Shown: positions 9,730-21,999, numbered from the stretch's first letter. The stretch: 62,000 nucleotides of DNA from Mesostigma viride (GCA_009746045.1 RPFO01000253.1:1562888-1624887); one strand, 5' to 3'. Made by a program: numbers and translations. Notes: generated by a model not told the origin, from the letters alone.

Positions 9730-12700
9730 TTACCAGAAATCAATGTCATTCGCACCCCCTTGGCTGCTATAGCCCGAACCGCGACCACCGCTCTTGCTGA
9801 AGGATGGTTTGCTGCTGCTGCTGCCGCCGCCGTAACTGCTGCCACTCCTGCCGGACCTGCCAAACGACCTGTCCCCCCCGGATGACCGCTCCCCGTTGAA
9901 TGACCGATCGCCACCATATGACCGGTCACCGCCATACGAACGGCCACCGCCACCATAGGACTTCTCACCGCCACCATATCCCCCCCCACTCCTGCCGCCT
10001 TCGGATTTCCGGAAGTACCCATCATCGCTGCCATAGCCATCGCCTGAGCGCTCGAAGCCACCCCCACGGCGCCCAAAGGAACCCTCCGAACTACGGCGGA
10101 AGCCGCCGTCCCTCGAGCCACTGCTGAACCCTCCGCTGCGGCCACCACCGCGGGATCCGAAACTCCTTGGGCTGCCAAAGCCGCCGCCATCCCTATCCCG
10201 CCCACCGTCTATCAACTTGGGAAGCTGCAAAGGTTCCACAGGAGGACGCGCATGCGAGGCAGCCGACGAAACACATTAGGGCAACGTTGTGTCGATTACA
10301 GAAATGGCTATTCAAAAATTCATACAACTTAACAATGCACGTCATGATTACTACGGCACGCATACACTACATGACAGTACCACCGGACAGGTGCAGGTAG
10401 CCAGAGAAACAAAATGCCGCCAGTCCGTGCAGATGGGAATACCAATCCTCATACAAGGTGCAATGCATTTAAAGGGACGCCATGCTGGAAGACACCCAAC
10501 GTTGCAAGATGATAAAAACAAGACAATCCACAGAAGCCAGCATCACCAGCAGAAAAAAACATTGGCATGTGCGGGATGGAGACAGGAACTTCGACCATAC
10601 AAAAAAAATAAAAAAATTAATTGCATATGAGATGCCATGTCTGAGGAGAGATATCACATGGACCTGCAGCATGATCTTACCACTTCGGGGATGTCGAACT
10701 TGTCCCCATTCACGCTGCCCTCCGCCACCAGCTGCTTGGCGGCCGGCGTAGGCAGGTCAAACACGGCCGAGGAGCCCTGAGGATCCCAGTCACATGCATA
10801 GGAGCATAGCGGGACTTGTAAGACGTCCAAAATGCAGATTATTGGAAGGCGATAATAACTCAACACAACACAAACTGGGTGTCAACATTGCACACCATCT
10901 CCATGCACCTCCTCCTGCCTTATCCACAAACAAAACAACCTGGACCACAAACTTCCTAGTGATAGCCACGTTTTCACAACAAAAAGCCACCACCAAGCAC
11001 TGCCAACGCGAGGGGGGCGCACCGTCGGGCTGTCGACCATCTTGATCTTGCCCAGCTTGGCGGCGCCCTCCGGCAGGATGGAGCTCACAATGCCGACGAC
11101 CGCGCCAGGGGACAGGCCAAAGCGGCTCTTCTCCTCGCGCGTGAGCCGCACGGTGGTGTAGCCCTGGAGCAAAAGAAACAACGATCGTGAACAAAGAGAA
11201 ATCATAAAATGAGAAACAGATAACAAAAATGCCTCTAAGAAATTCAAAGCAGAAAAAGAAATAAGAACTTCGAGAAGCACACACAAAAAAAGGTCACACA
11301 ACTTTTGCAATCAGCCGGCTCCCATGCCCATTAGTATTATCATGAACCGCTCACCTCCTCCATGGTGAGCAGCGAGCGCTGCGTGGGCGGCGTCTTGAGC
11401 CCACTGAGCACGGCGAGCGCGGACGCGAGCGCCTGCTCAGGTGGCATGGTCGCCAGCAGCGACCGCGCGCTGTCCATGAAGTAGGCCGGCAGCTCCGGGT
11501 GCACGCGCGTGATGCCCTCTACCGCCTGCTCGCCCGCCGCGCGCATCACCTCGGCCGCGCTGGGCGGGCCGCGGAACTCAAAGCGAGCGCCCGCGTCGCG
11601 CTCAATCTGCTTCAGGATGCGCATCTGAGAGGGGGGGGGGGGGGGGTCGGAAGGGGGGAGGAACATATCGGGTGGGTCATGCAGGGTAGGGGCTGAGGGA
11701 CCAGAGCACATCCAACAGCATTAGCATGGTTTGAAACTTGGGGGCAGGACTGATGTCAAGGGAGCAAAGATCTAGGCCCACCATGTTTTCGGCTAGGGGG
11801 CTCCAGGCACCGATGCCGAAAATAAGGAGTCACAATTACGTAACATGGCAGGGTTCGCAATGTTATAAGCAATAAAAACAATAACATATCTTTATGCATG
11901 AAAACAAGCAAACCAACGGCACCAGCCTTCCAGCGTAGCCTTTCAGCCTTCCAGCCATTTCCATTTCTTTCCCAATGCCAAGTACAGGCAGCCCTGCTCC
12001 CACATGCGCTTGCGTGCTGGCCGCCTCCTGCCACCTAGCCGCACGCAAGCTCACCTCCTTGGGCGTGTGCAGAGCGATCGCGCAGCCGTTCTTGCCGGCG
12101 CGCCCTGTACGGCCCGACCGATGCAGAAAGGACTCCGAGTCGTTCGGCAGGTCATAGTGAACCACCTGCAGGGGCACGCAATGTCATGTTTCAAGTCCAT
12201 ACCATAATAAGCACAGCACCAAAAACAAAAGCAAACATCCCTCCCTAGGGCATGCCCCCCCAAACAACAACCCAGAGAATGGCCACGTGGCAAGAGGGCA
12301 TTCCAACAAAAACAGCCAGAGAGAAAAAATCAAGTGCCACTGCAATTATGACAGGGCTAAAGGTTAGGCATTTTTATGAGACGAGCACAGTTGGGGTTTC
12401 TCAGCAGGCATGTTTGACAGATCGGCACAGCCAGGATCTTGACAGGCAGCTTGCAAGGGCAACACGGGCAGCACGCACCAGGTCCACGTCCACAATGTCC
12501 AGCCCGCGCGCGGCCACGTCGGTGGCAACCAGCACGGAGAAGGAACCATCGCGGAAGCCAGCAAGTGTCTTCTCGCGCTGCTGCTGCGCGATGTCACCGT
12601 GCAGGCAGGCGCAGCCCATGGTGCGCGAGAGGGTGGCTGAGACCTCGTCGGCCTCGCGCTTGGTCGCGGTGAACACGATCGTGCGGCGACCGCGCCCGTA

Positions 12701-15700
12701 CACCTTGATTAGGTCCTGCAGGATAAGGCGGCGCGACGACAGCGTCACACCCACTGCGTAGATGCTGATGCCCGTTGCCAGCTTGACCTCTTCATTGCCC
12801 ACCTGGCCAAAGGAGAGGGGAACGAACAAGAGCGGAGGCACAAGTGCAAAGCCGAGAGGGAAAAGGTAAGCCAGGGGCATGGAGAGGGGCCACGGGAGAA
12901 GGTAGACAGAAAGGGAACCAGGGGAAACGCAAATGGCGAAGCGAAAGGAAAACCTGCTGCAAGTAAGTAGGGCAGGGCATGAGCGGGAAAAACAGCGCGA
13001 GGCCGTGTGCAAGAATGGTGACAGTAGAACCGGGGTCAAATATTGGAAAGGAGCTCTTGCTAACACTTGGCACAATCAAAACACAACGGCGCGCATGAAA
13101 CAAATTATGAAACCTCAAACTACAACATTTCTGGACGCAAGGAAATAAAAATCGAGCCGGCAAAGCAGGGCGGCCATCACTGCAAAGTGCAAGCCCAGCG
13201 ATGCTGGGAACCGCCGTCACATACCAGGTCAATGGTGATCGGGTCCTGCAGGTACTTGCGGCTGAGCTTCTTGACCCACGTCGGCATGGTGGCGGAGAAC
13301 AGCAGCGTCTGGTGCTGCTCGGGCAGCTTCTCAAGGATCACCTCCACGTCCTCCTCAAAGCCAACCGCGAGCATCTGGTCGGCCTCATCCAGCACCACGT
13401 ATTCCACCTGCGACAGGTCCAGCCGGCCGCGGCTGATCAGGTCGATGAGCCGGCCGGGCGTGCCGACGACCATGTCCACGCCACGGCGCACCTGGGTCTC
13501 CTGTGCAGAGATGGACACACCGCCGTAGATGCACGCAGTTGAAAGCTGGGGCGCGCTCGCGTGGAACTCGCGCTCCACCTGCTTGGCCAGCTCGCGCGTG
13601 GGGGCCAGCACCAGGCAGCGCGGAAGACGGTTGTGGCCCCTGCGAGCACGAGAGGGGTTTGCAAGGGGGGGGGGGGTCATGAGATGAAGTCAATGTATGG
13701 CTCTTTCAATCGCAAGATCAGACCTATTTGAATACTGAACTGCATGCTCTTATGCCCCGTAAAATCAGATGCTCAACGCAGTAATGTCCCGGCCATCAGT
13801 TAATGAAGAGGAAATTGCGGGAAGTAATGGGAAGCGCTCAGTACCAACATCCAGCCCCCATAACCTGCAACCATGAGCGAACACCTCTTTCACTAACAAC
13901 ATGATGATCCATCCTTTGTCCACACGCGCGCGCTAAGAGCGTTGCAACACACATCTGCAACATGTGCCGTGCTCACCTCGCATTCCCAGACTTCTCGTCT
14001 TCGATCAGCATGTTCTGGATGATGGGGATGCCGAACGCGAGCGTCTTGCCCGTGCCCGTGCGCGCGCGCCCAATCATATCCTTGCGCTCCAGTGCGGGGC
14101 GCAGCACGGCCTCCTGCAAGATGGCAAGTCAGTATTGCACGGATCCAGGACGACGATCGAGGCATTAGTGATTGTGACGGAGGTGCAGCACACTGAAGAC
14201 AGACTGGGAGCTTGCATACGTTTGCATTACTTGGAACAACCAAAAACAGATGCCGAAAACAGCATCCGCTGTGGAGTACCAACCAAATGCCTGTGTGTAG
14301 GAGCACAGCACAGAAGTTGATGGGCTAGACAAATGTCGGGAATCGCTAAACAGAAACAAAAAAGGATAATGAAGCAATGTGTGCCGCAAAAGACACGGCG
14401 TAAAAAGCAAAGCAAAATACTTAGCTAGAAGAGAATACAACTGCAAACTTTACTTTGTGTGCCATTATCAAGGAGACAACCAGCGCAGGCCAGAAATCGG
14501 GAGAATCCATTATATATATTTTGCATATGAACACAAAGCTGAACACATGCCAATAAGATAAAAAAATTGAGCACTATAATTACATTACCTGTCTTCTTAT
14601 TTATGTCCTTTCTCTTGTGTGCCTTTATATTTTATGCATGTGAACTTGAAGTTGAAAATAGATCAACAAGATAAGCAGCACAAATCCTTGCATTAACGTG
14701 TCTTCTCACATACTTTGGGCGATAAGAGTTTTTTACAGGGCAGGGCCAAAGGGGCTTATCTCCATATACTTGATTTCACCCATGGAGGCTTACCTCAATA
14801 TAGTTAAAAAGATAAAGTCAATTTTGCTCCCAGCCCCAGACGTCTTGTCCAACATTAAAAATATAGCGAAATTGAAAAGAAACTTGCTGACCACACCCAT
14901 GGAAGAAAACGCATTCCATGGCACATGCAATCACAAGCTTCATCAACAGCAAGGCAAACGGTGGTGAACCAACTAAAAAATGCTTGATTCCCAACTACAT
15001 CTGGTCAATGCAACCACATCAAACAGACAATTCAGGTCAGCAGCACTGCCATATGCCAATTGCCTGAAATCCCAAGGGACAGCCAGCTCTGCTGTGCAGC
15101 AGTGCAATTCTCGTTTAAAAATAGTCGAATAGAAGGGTCTGAAATCAACTGCATGCATAGGCGCCATAGAACCTACCTGGATAGGAAACAGCTTTTTGAT
15201 GCCGCGCTTCCGCAAGTTGTCCCGGAGCTGAGGGATCAGCCCGTACGTGTCCAGCAAGTCCTCACCCTCGTCGTCACCCTCTTCGCCATCCTCGGTATCG
15301 TCGATGTCGTCCTCCCAATCTTCCTCGGCACTTGGCAACGCCGTGTGAAGTCTCCCCCTTCCGCCAACAACATGCCTGCTTTCCTCCTCCGGATCATAAC
15401 GGTCGTCATCAATTGACCTGCTGGCTTTAGCTTCAGCGTCGTAAAGAACACTGGCAACCGCCGTTTTCATGCGGCGCTGAGAAAACCGTGCTGTGGCGGT
15501 CTCGTCCAATTCGATTGCCCTGGAGGAAAGCAAAGGAGCTCCGAACACTTCCGCGGATGAGCTGCCGCCAAGCACGCCACCTCGCAAATTGTGAGTACCA
15601 TTGCGCCCACGCAATGCGCCCGACAGCGCCGATCGAGGCGCAACAGCTGAGCTACCCAGGCGAGACTGGCAAAAGAGCGATTCGACCGCCGAGGGTCCCG

Positions 15701-15725
15701 CAAAATTCATTACCCTTGGCATCAT
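9730..15725 (-). CDS. RH3: DEAD-box ATP-dependent RNA helicase, organellar RH3-like
   Basis: Nine exons: 15725-15177, 14113-13977, 13639-13225, 12802-12479, 12165-12055, 11624-11355, 11163-11023, 10776-10681, 10224-9730. All junctions are GT/AG with matching phases, giving 845 residues. Residues 1-60 resemble a transit peptide. An acidic stretch ([20 protein letters not shown]) precedes the Q motif region ending LFPIQ. Helicase motifs in order: ARTGTGKT (I, ~200), APTREL (Ia), TPGR (Ib), DEAD (~313), [16 protein letters not shown] and [10 protein letters not shown] (~490). Exons 6-8 match the GUCT region ([32 protein letters not shown]). Exon 9 is a Gly/Ser/Arg-rich RGG-type tail ending DIDFW. 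This layout is that of chloroplast RH3, which acts in group II intron splicing and 50S ribosome assembly; the mitochondrial relatives are the alternative. The start is the first of two adjacent ATGs; the frame upstream holds only TTG. Confidence 0.93.
14469..14506. mobile_element. 38-bp micro-insertion in helicase intron 1 with 7-bp TSD
   Basis: The core starts CAAGGAGACAACCAGCGCAG and ends GGGAGAAT. It is flanked by CCATTAT at 14462-14468 and 14507-14513. It equals the first 38 bp of the long repeat copies at 6064 and 43241. If the two C residues belong to the core, the duplication is ATTAT. Confidence 0.7.
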
Positions 15726-16436
15726 GGTTGAAAAAATGGAAGGCCGCAAAAGGAGCTTGGAAAATGCACGACGAGTCGCCACTTTGACGATCAAAAGCGC
15801 TAAAGCGCAAGCGACTTAAACACTACAATTCAGTAGAGCTGCCTGACGGGATCAACCGCCGCGGCAATGGTCTGTTGAGCACCGCCGGTCCTGGCTGGCT
15901 CAAGGAAAAGGACGAAGGCAACGGGTTTGCAGCCTATTAACGAAAACCCTCGCCTGTCCTGTCCACCGTGCTGTCATGGCAAGCGGCGGCGCGACGTTTT
16001 CCAAGAAAATGATTCGATATTTCTTGATGGCGGAAACCTAGTGACGGCGCTACGGAACCAGCGGTTAAAGGATACCAAACATGGTGCCGCTTCTCGGGTT
16101 CGTACACGTCATTGCGGAACTGAATGGGGGAAACACAGACGACGTGCGTTCAGCATCTCATGCTTTAAAACATTTTTGCTTTGCTGCCAGTTGGCTTCCT
16201 CGGAACTGGGAATTGCGGTCTAGAGGATGAGGGCTGGGGGCTGGAGGATGTGGCTGGAAAGCTGGTGTGGATTTGCCGTTCCTGTGGCTCCTGTCACGTG
16301 GCCCAATTGCCCCGCAGGCCGCAGCTCGCGTCGCGTCAAGGTCTGCAACCTCAACCGCAGCTTGCCACAGTTACCACGTTACCCCTGCGTTCCACCGGCC
16401 CACCAACAACTTTGACTTTACAACATACCGCGTTAA
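15726..16436. other. Helicase upstream region, no gene recognised
   Basis: It presumably contains the helicase 5' UTR and promoter on the minus strand. No TATA box is clear. The only open frames are under 100 codons and have no family resemblance. Confidence 0.4.
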
Positions 16437-16440
16437 TTAA

Positions 16441-18520
16441 CCCTTAAACTGTACTGAGTCCGTTTTCGTGGCGCCAGTTGAACTCGCGCCACTCTAACGG
16501 ACTGAGTTTGTGGCAGAACCAGGCGCCGCGCCAATAATAATTTAACGGTCAAACCTGGGGGGATCGAAAGATCTAGACGTAAGCTATGCCTGGCGCTATT
16601 CAGACCGTATTTTGGACACCTGGCCAGGGAGATATGCTTGAGCAAAGTTAGGGGGGTACCATGGTCCAACGGGACCGACGTGCATGAAAAATATTGACGC
16701 GCACGGCTATGGCGGTGCACACAACTGACTGGTACGAGAGAATGGCTTGACATAATGGACTCAAATTTTGTAGGCATGATTTTCAAGTCCTAAAAACGTT
16801 TTATCCCCAGCCATGGAACGTTTGAAGATGCGTAGATGGGTCATCGGGGTGCTGGTTGGCGCAGCAAATCATGTCAGCGGCCAGGCGGTGACAGTGCGAG
16901 TGCTGCATGTTGCTAGGCGGAAATTTTCGAGGTATTTGCGCATGGATAAACCTTTGACGTCGTTCCCAACCAGATTTGCTAGAATTGGCAGCCAGGAAAG
17001 GCTCGAGGCTACGTCCATGAATCGGGCGTGCTGGCTCCCGCAGGAAAGGTAATCTGCTGTTCCGACCTGGTACGTTCTAGCCTCCTAGCGTGTTCCGTTA
17101 ACCGTATATGGTTGTATTATCGTTTATAACTAATATCAGGGTTATAATCGAGGGCTTGTGATTGTCATTTTGTTGTTTTGCTCCCTCTACGCATCGGCTT
17201 GTCATAGTTGTGGAATACCATCAGGTCAAGCAGATTTTGGACCATGTTTGGTCGCTGTTAGCTGAGGCTGCAACGGAAATAGCGTGATAACGGTTGGTAT
17301 TGGTTAGTAATATGGTAAAGGTGATTACCCAATGCTTTTCCTGGCTCAAACAGCCCGAGACAAGTTCTTTTCTGACCAGTTTTAGGCATGGCTTCTTGTT
17401 TTGCTGGCCAACGCCCACCTTCTGATTTTGCATCCATTGCATGTGACAAACATGGAGATACCCAATACCTGTTTGCATGGAAGCATTACCAACTTGTTCA
17501 TTTTGTTTACTTTATTGTTGCAAAGAACGTGGAGGTGTTTTGTCATTCATCGGGTGGGTTAGTGATGTAGCTCCTTGCCACCCCTTTGACGCGCGCTTGA
17601 GGCCTTGATTAATGAGCCTTTCACCTATTTTTTAGCATGGTCTTGTGTCTTATATGCTGGCTTATCTCAGCTTCCACGCTGGGCCAGTGGCTGGCCTCGA
17701 CGACGACAACGCCCGCCGCCAGCGTGCCATGCAGCCCTTGTCAGCCCGCAGCCCGGCTGGCCGCGCATGGGCTGAGGCCAATGGCCGCACGACCCGCACG
17801 TTGGCAGCTGGCACCCAGCTGACAGGGCCTTGTAGGAGGCAGGATCTGCGCACCCAGAGGCGCAATCCGTAGTTTGGCACATAGCCAGGTAGCCCAATTG
17901 ACAGTTAGCTACACCCTTGGCTAGTCTTGCGCTATGTATACCGCACGCGCGCGCTAGTGCCATTTTGGCCCCTTGCGGCATGTTGGCATGTGTTATATGG
18001 CATGGTCTCTTGTTTTATCACCTGGGTATGGTGCATGATGCCCAATTGGGCATCCCTTGTTGTTTCATGCCAATTGGAATAAAGTTTTGTGTTGTTATGC
18101 TACCATTTATACCCCTGCCAGCTGGCACCGTTATAACGGTGCCAGCTGGCTTTGGCCATTTTGTAGCTAGCGTCCACAGTTTTGTGACATTTCATGTTGT
18201 GAATGCATTGATGGCATGTCTATGATTATAATAACCTGCCTTTAAAAGGCCAGGGCCAACTGATTTGTGTAAATGGTCGATAATGCATTATATATGTCTC
18301 CAACCCCATGTGCACTGTACCCCCCTGAGGGGGGTGCTATTTTTAGCAGGTGTAGGGCATGGATATGTGACCAACCAAATTTCCCAAACATTATTTGATA
18401 TAAAAGCATGCTTGGTTCCAAGGGTGGGCCAGAAAATGTTATTTGGCTAGTTACTCTCAGGCGCACAAAGATACCCAAACTCAGTCCGTTCTCGTGGTTC
18501 GAGTTTTGACAGTTGAAGGG
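16441..18520. mobile_element. piggyBac-like non-autonomous DNA transposon
   Basis: The left end reads CCCTTAAACTGT directly after TTAA (16437-16440). The right end read inwards is CCCTTCAACTGT directly before TTAA (18521-18524). The termini match at 11 of 12 positions. A subterminal motif, ACGGACTGAGTTTG, occurs at 16497-16510 and inverted at 18476-18489. TTAA target duplication plus CCC-starting inverted ends and subterminal repeats is the signature of the piggyBac superfamily. The 2,080-bp interior has no frame resembling a transposase, so it should depend on a transposase supplied elsewhere. A plus-strand frame at 16813-17052 ends at a GGTAAT donor-like site but has no recognisable motif. 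Confidence 0.7.
18117..18150. repeat. Perfect 34-bp palindrome
   Basis: The half-site GCCAGCTGGCACCGTTA is followed at once by its exact reverse complement, with no spacer. It lies inside the piggyBac-like element. It could form a cruciform or hairpin. Confidence 0.95.
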
Positions 18521-18691
18521 TTAAAAGTGGCGATCTACGCAGGTTACGCCTAAAATTCGGCGTCGCAACGTAATGTGGGAACGCAACGGTCAACGCTGGC
18601 GGTAACCGGGAAGGCTGCGCGCCAGACCGCCAGTGGAGCTTGCGTATATGTATTGCGTATAGTTGAGTTGCGTATAGTCGAGTTTTATATT

Positions 18692-20067
18692 TTTTTTCGG
18701 GGAAATGGGTATTTTTTATTAGCCAATTATGGACCAAAGAGGTGAGAGGGGAAATGAGTATCAGCGAATCCTAATGAAGGTGGGCACACACACGTGTGGC
18801 GGTGACAGGTGAAAGGCTAATAGGGCGCGTTATTAGACCAGGGAAGCCATTGGACCTGAGTAATGTCGCCATGAGGCATACTGGTGAATACCTGATTACG
18901 GCCCAGTAGATCATGAAAAAGCTGGAGCGGGCTGGGCTTGTCGTTATTGGGCCCTGGGTCCCACACCCTGTGTTGTTCCTGAGCTAACAGCCAGTAGCGG
19001 CGCATAGCCGCATTCCATAGGTATATAAAGCGCCGGACTACGCCGCCGCGGGTATACTCCTCGCGGACCTTAAAGACTGTCTCGTTGCGTATGGTCCAGA
19101 TCGCGTATAGCATAGTAGTGCGTAGCCATATCCATTCTGCTTGGGAAACTGAAAGCTCGGTCCCTGGTGTGCCAGCAATACCGAAAATGATGGTACGCAC
19201 GCTAATTGGGAGAGTGGGTGGCGATGCCGTCCATGCGGCCCAGATGTTAATGAGCCACGTCCAAACCCCAGGGAGATTACAGTAAAGAAACCTGTGCTCA
19301 ATGGTTTCACTAGGTTGCGTGCACAGGCACTATGATGCATCATGACCAAAACGCTCGTGGAGCGTAGCGCAGACCCCTATCGCCCTATGCATCAAAAGAT
19401 GTTGTACATCAGTGGCCCTGCGGTCCACGAGAGGGTGGTCTACCGCCAGGGTAATCATCTTAACCCAAGTGTAGCCCGGCCAATGTATTCCTCAGCGGGC
19501 TCGGCCCGGATGGGGCTGATGGTACGTATGCAACAAGATATCATAACCCCAATCTGCGGTGTACTCAAAGATACATTTGCTGGTTCTGATGTCCCCCTTG
19601 GTTAAGACCCATCCAAATTCAACCGGGTCCAGATGTAGTAGATCGAGCCGTGTGTTGCCCACGTGTAGCCATGTAATGCTCTCAACCGGGGATAATGGGT
19701 CCGGCTGGATCATGCAAGATCTTGGCACAGACCATGGGACTACGCGTATGCGGTGACACTGGGAAGCTGGCGTGTACGCATATAAGGTGGATAGTTGATA
19801 CAGACACCCATTGTGGCCAGAAATAGCTTCCAGCAGTTGTAGTTGGAGCCCCTCATGTGGCAGAACCGTCACGACTAAACCCTTGCACGCAGGCGTGACT
19901 CCGTCGGCGTAGAAGCTAACCCAGTCGCCGGGTATAATTGGCTTGCGTGGGGCAGTCATCAATGCATGCCACGCAGCTGGTATCGCACTTATAAGAGTTT
20001 GCCACGCTTGCAGGGAGGGCATGTGGGAGACCCAAGTGCTGACCTCGTCGTAGCTGAGCCGTCGATA
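18692..20067 (-). mobile_element. LINE insertion B, 5'-truncated (RT C-terminal/Zn-knuckle half)
   Basis: The minus strand encodes the C-terminal half of a LINE ORF2. 20022-19492 includes SGHNGCLYQLS, CHRIRVVPWS and DPVEFGWVL. 19200-18817 includes the zf-RVT-type tail with WIWLRTTMLYAIWTIRNE. Equivalent segments occur in insertion A at 33509-34915 and 20534-20911. The 3' end is CCCCGAAAAAAAA at about 18692. Target duplications containing CGAGTTTTATATT lie at 18679-18691 and 20068-20080. Frames are interrupted between 19492 and 19200, so it is a dead copy. Confidence 0.8.
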
Positions 20068-20080
20068 CGAGTTTTATATT

Positions 20081-20162
20081 TTTCGGGGAAATGGGTATAT
20101 TTTATTAGCCAATTATGGACCAAAGAGGTGAGAGGGGAAATTAGTATCAGCGAATCCTAAAT
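20081..20162 (-). mobile_element. LINE fragment C: 82-bp 3'-UTR insertion at the same target
   Basis: Nearly identical to the 3' UTR end of insertion B (about 18692-18776). It is followed by GTCGAGTTTTATATT at 20163-20177, the third copy of the target sequence. It fits a very short 5'-truncated insertion into the same site. Confidence 0.65.
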
Positions 20163-20177
20163 GTCGAGTTTTATATT

Positions 20178-20387
20178 GATTTGTTGTTCACCTTTCCAAC
20201 TCGTAGTAGTAGTAGTAGTTGTTGTTGTGGCACATGAGCACATGAGCAGCACAGAATCTGTTGTGGTCGATACGTGGTACCTCTTAACCTAACGATATTC
20301 CTATTGGTTAATAAAAAATACCCCTATTCCCATTGGTAATAACGATATTCCTATTGGTGAAAAAAAAATGTTGTGGCCGACAGGCCG
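20178..20387. other. Spacer between LINE insertions; simple repeats
   Basis: Contains (GTA)n/(GTT)n at about 20204-20228 and two copies of AACGATATTCCTATTGGT. No gene. Confidence 0.6.
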
Positions 20388-20888
20388 AGGGCCGGATATC
20401 TATTTTTTCGGGGAAATGGTTATATTTTTTCGGGAAATGGTTATATTTATTTCCAGGTAAATAGGTGTACGTTTATTCCAAATATAGCCAGTAGTTAATC
20501 CCTGCTAAGCCTAGGGTATCAAGATGTCAGTGGCTAAAACGGAGCCTTACTAGACCACGGAAGCCACTGGACTTCTAAGGGGTTGTCATTGGGCATGTGG
20601 GTAAAGATCCTGTTTTTGCCCATGAGGTCATGAAAGATCTCAAGTGGGCTGGGCTTATCCTGGTCCGCGCCAGGGTCCCAGATTTTGTTTTGTTCATTTG
20701 CAACCATCCAGTAGCGTCGCATGCCGGAGTTCCATAGGTAAATGAAGCGTGAGAGAACCCCAGCTTTGTCGAAAACTGTGCGCCTATTGAACACCACATC
20801 GTTTCGCACCGTCCAGATTGTATATAACATGCATGTGCGGAGCCATATCCACGCTTGTTGTGAAAAGGTGAGCTCAAGGCCAGGGGTG

Positions 20889-20893
20889 CCAGT
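20889..20893. repeat. 5-bp target site duplication CCAGT (left) of the chromovirus
   Basis: CCAGT at 20889-20893 directly precedes the left LTR and is repeated at 33453-33457 directly after the right LTR. Five base pairs is the usual Ty3/gypsy duplication size. Confidence 0.9.
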
Positions 20894-21466
20894 TGTTACG
20901 TCGCGTAACAATTCGTTGTAGTTACGGACGTAAATTAGGTCCTTGGCCTCGGTTGTTCCTAGGTTACGTGCAGTTCTAGTTTGGACATGATTGTCCCCGT
21001 AACAGTACTGTGGTATAGTGGGTGCCTTTGGGCGCCGCGCCGCGTACTATATTAGTGGTCCTTATCCTTTTGTAGAATGTAGTGGACAGGCGTGCATCTG
21101 TGCACCTGCTTGTGTTTCTGTGTTTCTGCAGGCGAGGGCCAGGTCGGCCCGAGCCTGTTGGACCGTTGGTGACCATTTATGCACGTTCCACTCCTTGTGG
21201 GGTCACTCGGCGTGTGTTAAATGAATTAGCACATATTAGCTTGGGTCACGGCAGTTTAGTTGTGTTTCCTTCCTCTTTTCCTGGAGTAAACGGGTTTGAT
21301 TAAATTTGGCCTATGGCGTATTACAGTAGTACATATGTAAATGCATTGAGATCTGGTTCGTCTCGGTCGTCTTTCGCTAGGGGTGTAAATAGAAGCAGCC
21401 TCACTAGTTTAGGTAGTATCAGGACAGGTAGAGGTAGAGGTGGCGGCCGAGGCTTGCGGCGTAACA
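20894..21466 (+). repeat. Left (5') LTR, 573 bp
   Basis: TGTTACG...GTAACA. It also carries short terminal inverted bases. The start codon of a 99-residue ORF lies at 21313, inside the LTR. Confidence 0.93.
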
Positions 21467-21612
21467 ATGGTATCGGAGGTAGTTTAGATAGAGAGCGAGA
21501 CGACGATCCTTTGCAACATACGTCATTGAATCAACCCTTCCGCGGCTGGGAAAAAGAAGACGACACCTACTTGACAGGTAATGGGCGGGTCGCCGTCAAG
21601 CTAGGAGGATAG
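21313..21612 (+). CDS. Small RGG-rich ORF starting inside the 5' LTR
   Basis: A 99-residue frame starting MAYYSSTYVNALRSGS. About 51 codons lie within the LTR, including GRGRGGGRGLRR, an RGG-type RNA-binding pattern; the rest lies in the internal region. The primer-binding site is itself inside the coding frame. The frame ends at TAG 21610-21612. Other plus-strand frames continue with protein-like sequence towards 22003 (for example DDPSPDAEFLKPDTYDHLAL near 21820-21890), suggesting the original ORF was longer and is now frameshifted. It could be a leader or an accessory gag-like protein; I know no named homologue. Confidence 0.4.
   Translation: MAYYSSTYVNALRSGSSRSSFARGVNRSSLTSLGSIRTGRGRGGGRGLRRNNGIGGSLDRERDDDPLQHTSLNQPFRGWEKEDDTYLTGNGRVAVKLGG
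21468..21479 (+). promoter_or_regulatory. Primer-binding site, tRNA-iMet type
   Basis: TGGTATCGGAGG begins one base after the left LTR. Plant Ty3/gypsy and copia elements commonly use TGGTATCAGAGC, complementary to the 3' end of initiator Met tRNA. The first seven bases are identical to that site. Confidence 0.75.
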
Positions 21613-21999
21613 TACCGCTGCCTGATTCAGGACACGTCCTGCCTAGACGTTAGACCTGCTCGAAGCGGAAAATCCTTTCGTATATAGCTCCTGTTCCTCG
21701 TCCTGTTTCCTTAGAAAGATGGTTTACTGCCGTAGACAGTTGCTGGTTTTGGTTCGACGATAGAGAGACGGCTAGCGTCTCGTAGATTACCCTTTTTCTG
21801 CATCGTGCCTGCTTCGTATTTAGACGACCCTTCGCCGGACGCAGAATTCTTGAAACCGGATACTTACGACCACCTGGCGCTGGAAACATCGTCCCTACGT
21901 GCGTCGTCAATCTGGTTCGGTTTCAGACACCCGAGATAAGTCGCCTTCTCCTCGTCATTCTCCTCATTTGACTGCTCAAGACCTACCAGGTGCGTTACC

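Noticed and set aside
17221-17880. Small ORFs inside the piggyBac-like element as a transposase
   Set aside because: All are under 110 codons and lack the catalytic Asp pattern or the cysteine-rich C-terminus of piggyBac transposases.
21650-21910. 86-residue minus-strand ORF inside the chromovirus
   Set aside because: It lies opposite protein-like plus-strand frames of the element and has no recognisable motif.
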